Assembly (NCBI GenBank): GCA_030280995.1
Contig: JASXTE010000008.1
Coordinates: 23,681,193-23,745,192 of the forward strand
Source of the DNA: Hemileia vastatrix
Taxonomy: Eukaryota > Basidiomycota > Pucciniomycetes > Pucciniales > Zaghouaniaceae
DNA: 64,000 nucleotides
Reading direction: 5' to 3'
Shown: one piece after another, positions 56,527 to 64,000 of the stretch
Layout: every line of letters begins with the position of its first letter
Numbering within the stretch: the stretch's first letter is position 1
Made by a program: the position numbers and the translations under genes
Notes under the pieces: model-generated
Told to the model about the DNA's origin: nothing
Database searches by the model: none
The model's input: only the letters and a program-made list of their open reading frames with translations

Positions 56527-58080
56527 CTCCAAAATGAGGGTAAACTATTTCAACAATCATTTCAAAGGGACTCCGAAACAAGGATAAACTACATATTTGA
56601 TTAAATAAAATTTTGTCAAAGTTTAACTCCGGAATGAGGGTAAACTAATTTCTTATTAAAAATATTACTGTCATTCAACTATGGTATGGGAGACGAAACT
56701 GTTAATGAAATCTTACAACATTTATGAAGACATTTGTTTGAAAATTCTTCAAACTCTTAAAAGAAACAAAAATTATGGAGAAGATATATGTTGGAATGAT
56801 AAGTTTTTTATTGGTAGAAGTTTTCACAGGGGAACCTTCTGAATTAAATATTGGCAAGTTTGGGGGTAATTAATGGGTTGGCTGCTCTATACACAATTAC
56901 CCCACAATTTTTGTTACCAATTTTTCCCTGTTTCTAGTTGAATCCTGGCTTTGTTTTTGATCTATAGGAAGTCCCCTAAGACTATAAACTGGAACATACA
57001 AAGAGACAATGCTCCCACTGCCAGATTCAAGATTCCTTTTTTATTTTTTTTCTTGTTATTTCTTTTATGTTAGATTTTTATATAATGAAATATGTTATTC
57101 TTTCATTTTAATTTTTATAATACTATAAAATATTGTTAAGGGTGATGCTCACTGGTTGTGTCTAATCATTTTTACAAATTGGAGGGAGCCCACCCAGTGA
57201 TCATTATCATAAAATTTTATTTTTTCCTAAACTTTCATTTATTAATTTTGTATTTTCAATTTCTCAAAATTGGGTAACCACATCAAGTTGCACTTGGATG
57301 TGGGTATGATGTCAACGGTATGGCTCATCAATTGGCTAGGGGGCATCTTTTGAATTTAATTTTACATTTCATAAATTTTATATTTCAAATTTGTTTATAA
57401 TTTTTTTTAAATTAAATTTTAAATTTTATTTCATAACAATCTTTTATAACCATTTATTATTATTTTCATCGTTAATAAAATAAAATAAAATAAAAATAAA
57501 TAAAAAATAAATAATAATAAAACATAAATAAATATAATAAATAAAAATAAAATAAATATATAAACATACAATTATTTTTTTCAAATTTTTTTTACAATTT
57601 AATTTTCAATTTTCTTTTGGTTTATTACTTTTATAGTATATTTCATAAGAAAAAGGGTCAAGAGGAGCTTGAGCAAAATTAGATCCTACTTCTAAATGTT
57701 AGTCCTCCAATACTTTAAACTGGCTAACTTTCAAGACTTTCTTTAAAAGGTTTTATTCAAATTTTGGGATCTTTTAGTCCTCCAAGACTTTAAAATGGCT
57801 CATTTTCAAGGACTTTCAAGATTTTATGGATATTTTTGGATAAAGGTTTAGGATAGAAGTTGGAGTTAGTATTGATCAAAAGTTTGGTCCAGTATGACCC
57901 TAAACTGGAAAATCACTCATTCTTTTTCCTCTATGACATTAAACTGGCAATTCAATTGTTCTTTGGAAAATTTGAAAAAGATTTACAAGATGGGTCCCCC
58001 ATGACCTTAAACTGGAATATTCTATGCAACTCTAAGCACTCATTTTAATTTATCACTATCCACCAAGACATCTAAACTGG
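56526..58080. repeat. 3' region of B: dispersed 22-nt motifs and one hairpin
   Basis: Copies of the family motif ending TAAACT(G) occur at 56526, 56570, 56626, 56971, 57701, 57776, 57890, 57929, 57995 and 58060 (for example AGTCCTCCAATACTTTAAAC). The hairpin GGGGTAATT / AATTACCCC is at 56863-56903. Between 57360 and 57660 the sequence is almost pure A/T without a gene. This is the counterpart of 11600-15060 in A, in the same order but without the second antisense gene. Confidence 0.85.
57278..57350. other. Conserved CCACATC / GATGTGG inverted repeat with CTCATCAATTGG
   Basis: CCACATC and GATGTGG pair around a 12-base loop (57278-57303), followed by GCTCATCAATTGGC. The block is present twice in A (14001-14262) in the corresponding place, and is otherwise surrounded by unconserved AT-rich DNA. 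Confidence 0.65.
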
Positions 58081-58700
58081 TAATGCAAATTTTTTTTATG
58101 AAGGCTATTCAATTAACAATCAAAAAATTATTTAATTTATCACTGGTACTCAAATTTTAAAAGGGGCATATGTTTGATTTGGAAAATGAAGTGGATAATA
58201 TTGTGGAGGTGATGGATGAAAAAATTATGGATGAAGATTGATAATTATTGTGATTATTATTATTTAAAAGATGAGTTATTAAAAGGTGGTCTATTTGAAT
58301 GCTGTGATGATGAAATTTTTGAAGGAGGATATGGTAGTTGGAAAAGTAGTGTGCCTTGAATAGGCTAAATGTTATGAAGCTTGAAGGACCTTATGGCGAG
58401 AATTGAATCAAGTATTCGGCTCAATAAAAGAGAATGGAATCAAGAGTATTTGGCTCTTTTGATGAGAATGGAATCAAGTATTCAGCTCAGTAGGTGTGGA
58501 GCCTACTCTCTTAATGCATATGAGTAGAGACTGGTATAGGGGAGTCTGAAGGGATTCAAAACTTGCTCTCAGTAGTTGGAAGCATCACGAGGCAAATAGA
58601 TTTTATTTCAAAATGAAAATTTATGAAGCAATCAATTTTAAATGATTTAGTATGAAGAAAAAATCAGGATTCATGTTTACTAAAGCACTAAACTATAAGA

Positions 58701-59360
58701 TTAAAACAAATAATTTTGCTGAAATTTTTCTACATCATCATCAAAACTCTGCATTAACAATCTTCTCTTCATTAAATCTGCATGATTATTGGCGGGAGTG
58801 TCTTGGAAGTAGGATAAAATATTTATCTTTATATCATCAGTAAAGTCAAGAAAAAGATATCTATGAAATTTAGGATAATGATTTATATAGTCCAATTGGA
58901 CTTGACCTACATCATCAGAGTTGGTGATGTTAATAGCTAAAAGATGGAAAAGGCATTGTTGGGATTAGCATGGAATAGACAAATAATTATTAAAAGGCTT
59001 ACTTTGGGACCCAGGAAATAAAGTCTGGGTAAAAGAAAAAGGAGAAACAGGAAGTATGGGTGAAGGAACTTGAGAAGGAGGGATTAGAGATGAAGTTGGA
59101 GATGGTGGTTTAGTTTTAGCCTTGATCCTTTTCCAGAATACAGGTACCTTTGCTAATCTTTTCTTAGATAAGTTAAAAGCTGGAGCAGTAGATGGGCCAG
59201 CGATAGGATTGAAAGATGGTTTAGAAGTTTGCCGGACACATTTAACCTTTTTGGAGCAACAGAGATCACAAGCGGTTCTTCCAGGAGGATTTGGAAAGGA
59301 AATCAAGCAAGGGGATTCATATTTCTTGAAGAGGTTGCATGGTACAGCAAGAACTTTCAT
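58701..59360 (-). CDS. Antisense Zn2Cys6 protein gene of element B, intact, 197 aa
   Basis: Opposite to gag-pol and 162 bp from the 3' LTR. Exon 1 (59360-59003) starts MKVLAVPCNLFKKYESPC and holds a cluster spaced C-x2-(F)-x6-C-x12-C-x2-C-x6-C, which is the Zn2Cys6 pattern with the second Cys replaced by Phe. Then comes a Pro/Ser/Lys linker. A 66-bp intron (58937-59002, GTAAGC to TTTTAG) is phase 1 (GSQ-T-INITNSDD), at the same place as in A's gene 1. Exon 2 (58936-58701) ends with ILSYFQDTPANNH and a charged tail, matching LLHYFQSTPARDP of A. No stop interrupts it although gag and pol of B carry many. Role unknown. DNA binding is suggested by the family, but the lost Cys makes it uncertain. 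Confidence 0.75.
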
Positions 59361-59522
59361 ACTGATGATGGTACTTATAAAAGTAGAAATAAGTTTATGA
59401 AGTTGGAGTGGGATGTTGAAGAAATGATAAAGAGATGAATATAGAGAAAATTAAAGTAGGATTATATATTGATTGAACTTGAAAAGTTCAAAGAATGAGG
59501 ACATTCTTCATTGGATGGAGGA

Positions 59523-60621
59523 TGTGGTATTTCAAATCTTAGTACGGCTCTAAAAGTCTATTTGGAATGTTTATTGGGGATAGTGCGGTGATTGGAGAAT
59601 CCAGATTAATTTAAAATATTTTATTATTAAACAAAAATGAAGTTGACAAAGTCAAGAAATGAATATTAGGTCAGAATTATTAATTTTATGGGTCATATGA
59701 TCTTTTATGGCGGCAAAATTAAATTTAATGAAATTTAAGAAGCTCAAGAACCTTGGGGAATTTTTTCTGACATTTTACTATTTTTCATATATTTTTAATT
59801 TATTTTTTAAAAGATTTATTAAATTATTTACATTTTTCAATAATTGCCTAACTTTGATGATTTTTCACAGGGTGAATAGAGCTGCGCAGACTACAAAAAA
59901 TTGTTGGGAATGTTCATGAGAAGTAGCTCTATTATGCGTAATTTTTCTAGATTTTGTATTATAGATTTAAGGTTCTAGATTGAGTCCGGAGGTCCAGATG
60001 AGCTCTGTACAAACTCCAGACGAGCTCCATACAAACTCCAGACAAGCTCCAGATGAGCTCTGGTTGCGCTCCAGAGGGAAAAAGGGCGTGTGACTGGATA
60101 TTATGGATATAAGGCTGTAGACTCAAAATTAGATGGAAGGGGACACAATAATAGAACAGATTATAACAACCATTATTCATATTTTTCTTTTGTCAACAAA
60201 ATAATTAATAATACCCTTATAAAATAACAATTTTACATAACACTTTAAATATTATACTCAACAACTTTTAAACAATAACATACAGGGTATCATTAGAAAG
60301 GTCTCAAATCCAGGGACTCATTTATAGTATCTGTTTTCAAAAATAATTAAAATCTGAAAAAATTAAAACTTCATTCTTTTAAAATATTGTGTCTGGTGTA
60401 ACTTTATTGTTGCATTTCAGTTGTTTTGCACAGAAGAACTGCTCAATCATCCTAACAAGCATTAATTAGACAGGGTTTCATTCTTTATTATTATCAAGTA
60501 GACTTTTAAGCTTATTGATCTAAAAAACTCACAAATTCATTTAGAGGGACAGGATTTTCTCTGATTATCCAACTCCTTCGGATTCTGCTTACAGCAAGGC
60601 GATTGTAAGAGTCTACCTACA
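59523..60621 (+). repeat. 3' LTR of element B
   Basis: Pairs with 37349-38402. It starts TGTGGTATTTCAAATCTT and ends GTCTACCTACA, followed by the target duplication ACGC and the resumed integrase of C. Confidence 0.92.
59990..60070. repeat. Tandem expansion in the 3' LTR of B
   Basis: Repeats of GAGCTC..ACAAACTCCAGAC (about 21 bp, three partial units) occur where the 5' LTR (37820-37850) has a single unit. It explains most of the length difference between the two LTRs. Confidence 0.75.
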
Positions 60622-61235
60622 ACGCCAGCTATGGATACCACCTAACATTTTAAATTGAAACCCAATCCACTTTACAAGTCCCAGAAGCGGAAGAGAGGAT
60701 CCAAAGAGTATTGGGTATTCATCAAGAACTAGAAGCAGCTCTCAAGTTATCTCAAAAATCAATGAAGTGTCATCATGATCAAGGAAGGACCCAGCATTGT
60801 GTGCTACAGGTAGGTAAAAAGGTTTGGTTAAGCTCATGTTTCCTTTCCACATTGCACCCCAGCACTAAATTAAATCACAAAAAAGTGGGGCCATTTAAAG
60901 TCAAACACAGGGTATCTGACTCACCTTATGAGCTGGAACTACCAATCTCAATGAGGCAAGTACATCCAGCTTTCAACATTTCATTTCTCACAAGCATAAA
61001 AAAGATACAGTCCCAGGACATCCAGAGGAGCCACTTGCACCAATCCAAGTTGAAAAGGAAGAGGATTTTGAGGCGGAAAAGGTTTTTTCTAAAAGGTTGT
61101 ACAGGGGAAGGGTTCAGTATTTAGCAAATTGGAAGGGATATGGGGTTGGGGATAGGGCTTGGGAACCAATGGAAAATTTGGAAAATTCTAAGAAATAGTT
61201 GAAGGAGTTTAGAAAAGATCACAGGGGGAAGGAGG
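60622..61235 (+). pseudogene. pol: Integrase C-terminus and chromodomain of element C
   Basis: Resumes after element B with ASYGYHLTF, completing the TGMSPFYASYGYH stretch typical of gypsy integrases. It continues with KVGPFKVKHRVSD and ELPISMRQVHPAFNISFL. A chromodomain follows at about 61066-61200 (RLYRGRVQYLANWKGYG, DRAWEPMENLEN), which in chromoviruses guides integration to marked chromatin. The frame shifts at about 61070 and stops at 61196. Confidence 0.88.
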
Positions 61236-61238
61236 GGT

Positions 61239-61252
61239 AAAAGAGGGGGCAA
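61239..61252 (+). promoter_or_regulatory. Polypurine tract of element C
   Basis: AAAAGAGGGGGCAA directly before the 3' LTR, the usual place for plus-strand priming. Confidence 0.75.
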
Positions 61253-61561
61253 TGTAAGGATTTGGTTGAGAGGTGAGGAGGAGGAGCGCTATGAGAACTA
61301 TGCATTGTTAGAGACAGAAGAAGGGATATTGCATAAGGGGGTTATTTGGGGCAAGCACTGTGAAGCACTCCTCATTGGACAACTTATATAGTAATTCAGT
61401 TACTTTTTAGTCTCACTGCTGTATCAGAATAGTCAGTCCTGTCTCACTGTTGGTAATCCCAAAATAGTCAGTCTATTTCGTCTCACTTCTTAGTAGAATA
61501 GTCATTCACATCTCAGGCTAGTGTCAGCACTAGTAGTAGTCTGACTTTTTATGTCTTAACA
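61253..61561 (+). repeat. 3' LTR of element C
   Basis: TGTAAGGATTTGG to TGTCTTAACA, followed by the target duplication AAGAT. It is longer than the 5' LTR, which has internal deletions. Confidence 0.88.
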
Positions 61562-61752
61562 AAGATCTATTTATTTGTCCATTTTTTGTAAAAAAGATGA
61601 TTGAAAAAAATTCTGTTGAAGTTTTCTTATATTCTACATATGATAGAAAACACCCATTATTTTTATTCTCTTTAATAAAACCTTATATTTCAAATGATCC
61701 TGATTTATTTCATAAAGAAGGAGAAGACCAAAATCTAAACCTTTGGAAATAA
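61562..61752 (+). pseudogene. pol: Integrase C-terminal end of element E
   Basis: Continues the frame cut at 32830: after the duplicated AAGAT it reads KDLFICPFFVKKMIEKNSVE and STYDRKHPLFLFSLIKPYI, a typical gypsy integrase tail. It ends in a stop at about 61750. 61753-61963 is noncoding and includes a purine-rich GGGTGAGGGAG just before the LTR. Confidence 0.75.
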
Positions 61753-61963
61753 CTGAAAAGGCTGAAATTAAAAAAAATTCTAAATGGAAGGAATCTTACT
61801 AGAGAAAGGGGTACTGAGTATTTATTAAGATTTAAAAAGAAAGCCTACTGAGTTTGATAGATAGATTCTTGAAAAATAAATCTCCAATTTAAATATCTTA
61901 TTAAAGAAATTTAAGAAAAAAATCTAAATGTTATTTTATTGTTTTTTTAGGGTGAGGGAGTTT

Positions 61964-62201
61964 TGGCCAGTAACTTATTTAACATATTTAAACTGATCTT
62001 ATTAAAATTATTACTCAATATTTAATTAATTAAAGTAATATAAATTTGATTTTTTACATCCTTTAAGTATTATATTGTGTAATTAATAGTAACTATATTG
62101 CAATTAATGTATACTCTTTAAAGTTGTTTTTACTTACAAAAACATTTTTATTTTGCTTAATCAAGATATCATTAAATTTTAAAAAAATTTATTGAGTTAA
62201 T
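61964..62201 (+). repeat. 3' LTR of element E, truncated by F2
   Basis: Matches 25594-25845 (GTAACTTATTTAACAT, AAACTGATCTTATTAAAATT, TAGTAACTATATT, TTTAAAGTTGTTTTTACTT) until element F2 begins after AAT at 62199-62201. Confidence 0.85.
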
Positions 62202-64000
62202 CACCACACAATAGGGAGGGGGAAGACTTGCTAGAAAGTCTGCCACCATGAACCTAAATTCATATCTAATTGAGCACACATTGAGGTAGTGATGAAACAA
62301 TTAGGAATACAGTGTTAAAATATATTGAACATAATATGAAGGTAGCTTGATTATTTATTGAAGTACATGTGAAAATTTTTTAAAAAAATGTTGAAGCATT
62401 AAAAACACTATTTTATAATGGCATGTTGAAATTAGCCCTCCCCACAGCTAAGCCAGTCTGAAAATCTACAAAATTTTTAAAATAATTTTATACTTTGTTG
62501 CATGAAAAACTAGAAACATTCAAATTTAAATTGAAATAAAAGTGATCTTTATTGTTCAAATAATTTTCCTTAATTTTTAATATATGGTGAAATGATAAGG
62601 CACTATAGTAAGTCATTCAAGAAAAATATTTTGGGAATTAATATCTTCCATTAAATCTCCCCAGTAATAATTTGAACCAAAAAATTTCATTCTGATTATT
62701 CAAAAAGATTTTATTAAACATTATTAGTATTTAAAATATCTGTAAAATGTAAAAAAACTTATAAAATGAAGGGAATAATACTTTGGTGAAAAAATTAAGC
62801 TCTAATATAAATATCTATTCTGTTTTCTATTCAATAAATAGAAAATATATGCATGTAATAGTATTTTTTACAATATATTAACATTTTATCTTTAAAATAT
62901 GAAAAAAGAAAGACATGAAATGAGATTTTATTAGAATGAATAGTATTAAAATGGTTTTTTTGATTTCTATTTATTTTTTTGAGTTGATTCCATTCCTTTT
63001 TCCATGCTTTATAACATATTTTTCATGTTTTATCATTATTTTATTATGTAGAACACTATTACTTACCTCTCCATTCCTAGGTTCTGTCTTACATAAATAT
63101 TTATCTAAAATATTATTCCCTTGTTATAAATTTCTTTCTTTTATCTTAACACAATTATTTCCATGATTTTTAAACTTTTCTTCTGCTTTCAAATACTCTC
63201 TGACCCTTTGAAAGCATCTCTACCCCTTTCCACTTCTTCCCATCCCTATTTATCAATTCCCCAGACCTTTATGCCAGTTATAGCTCATAGAAACCAAGAG
63301 GATTGTTTTGAGAAGGAAATTAAAAGGGATTAGTGATAGGGTAAGTGTAACAAAAGGAAAAGGGTGATAATAAAAATTGGAGATATGGGTTGAAAAAAAA
63401 GAGGTAGAGAGGTAAGTAAAATGGGTTTAAAGTGGCCAAAAATATGATAGAGGATAAAAAAAGGGAGCAGAATGGGTTTGATTTTTGATTGAAAGGAATC
63501 GGAAGAAGTGGGGAGCAATTTTATGGGACTAGAAACAGTTTAATATTTGTGGGATAGGGAGTGAAAGAAAAAGGAGGAGAGAAAAGTGAAAGGTGAAATG
63601 AAGGTAGAAAAACATTTGTTGAGAAAATATGATCATATATAAAGGTGCTAGTAAGAGTGAGAAAATTAAAAGAAGTGGCTGAGAAGAATTGAATTAAGAG
63701 TTATTAAAAATATGAGGGTGGAGGCTATTGTATACCAAACATCAGAATTCACCTTCATCTTATATTTCTTACTACAGAATTAGCTTTATTTCAATCATAT
63801 GAATACTGAGTTATGGCCATAAATTATTCACCCTGTTATACTAAAGTGGAGATCTCCATTTTAAATTTGACTGAAATTAAACTCTAGTTTAAGGCTCTGT
63901 TTAGATCTTCAGTAATTCAAGATACATAAGTTTTGCTACTTATATCAATAATAAAGTTGAAAAAATCAAAATTAATGAAATATTGAAATTAATCAATACA
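62202..64000. mobile_element. Element F2: second F-type transposon, left part
   Basis: Starts CACCACACAATAGGGAGGG then GAAGACTTGCTAG, followed by TTGAGCACACATTGAG as in F (1827 onward). It is preceded by AAT, the expected 3-bp target sequence. The right end is outside the window. The interior is AT-rich, with a pyrimidine-rich block (63170-63260) and purine-rich block (63300-63600) like those of F. No gene supported. Confidence 0.75.

Larger units (their letters stand above)
37349..60621 (+). mobile_element. Element B: A-family Ty3/gypsy element, rearranged, carrying G and H
   Basis: LTRs at 37349-38402 and 59523-60621 start TGTGG and end GTCTACCTACA. The target duplication is 4 bp: ATGC at 37345-37348 and ACGC at 60622-60625, one transition apart. 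Gag, protease, frameshift cassette, pol and 3' region are all homologous to element A. It is interrupted by Harbinger elements G (in gag) and H (in pol), and contains a partial second copy of pol. Confidence 0.92.
32831..61561 (+). mobile_element. Element C: chromovirus (Ty3/gypsy with chromodomain), interrupted by B
   Basis: LTRs at 32831-33070 and 61253-61561, with a perfect 5-bp duplication AAGAT at 32826-32830 and 61562-61566. Without the 23 kb element B it is about 5.5 kb: gag, protease, RT, RNase H, integrase and a C-terminal chromodomain. It is inserted in the integrase of E. Stops and a lost protease Asp show it is dead. Confidence 0.93.
25594..62201 (+). mobile_element. Element E: old, degenerate Ty3/gypsy element hosting the nest
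   Basis: The 5' LTR starts at 25594 and the matching 3' LTR starts at 61964 (both continue ..GTAACTTATTTAACAT, AAACTGATCTTATTAAAATT). Between them are worn gag, protease, RT (with YIDD), RNase H and integrase on the plus strand. The integrase is cut at 32830 by element C and resumes at 61562. The 3' LTR is cut at 62201 by a second F-type element. Stops are spread through all genes and base composition is extremely AT-rich, so this is the oldest layer. Confidence 0.85.

Overview
The window is AT-rich eukaryotic DNA made almost entirely of transposable elements. I see no host housekeeping gene, tRNA or rRNA. Short GT-AG introns of 50-75 bp, PIF/Harbinger transposons, a TET/JBP-like dioxygenase fragment and Zn2Cys6 (GAL4-type) zinc clusters point to a basidiomycete fungus. 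A rust fungus (Pucciniales) with a large, repeat-swollen genome is my best guess, by inference only.

Layout. (1) 1-8330: a chromovirus-type retrotransposon (D, minus) cut by the window edge lies in a Harbinger transposase gene, whose intron carries a 4.6 kb non-autonomous TIR element (F). (2) 9757-22898: a young, nearly complete Ty3/gypsy element (A, minus strand). It has two LTRs, a tRNA-Lys-type primer binding site, gag-pro, a predicted -1 frameshift signal and a 1329-aa pol. A long 3' region carries two genes on the opposite strand. (3) 25594-62201: a nest. Old gypsy element E contains chromovirus C (32831-61561, TSD AAGAT). C contains element B (37349-60621, same family as A). B contains two Harbinger transposons, G (38925-42488) and H (47499-53003). 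Each join is supported by target-site duplications and by the interrupted protein resuming on the other side. (4) 62202-64000: a second F-type element inserted in the 3' LTR of E and running off the window.

The most interesting system is the A/B retrotransposon family. Both elements carry, between pol and the 3' LTR and on the strand opposite to gag-pol, a spliced gene for a small Zn2Cys6 protein with an intron at the same place and phase. In B this antisense gene is uninterrupted (197 aa) although the rest of B is full of stops. The same elements hold many copies of a ~22-nt motif, in both coding and noncoding parts, a repeated hairpin with compensatory changes, and a retrovirus-like -1 frameshift cassette with a covarying stem. 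An element-encoded regulator acting on repeated sites in its own element is a testable hypothesis, not a demonstrated fact.

Element decay is graded: E is oldest (stops throughout, very AT-rich), then C and B, with A youngest.
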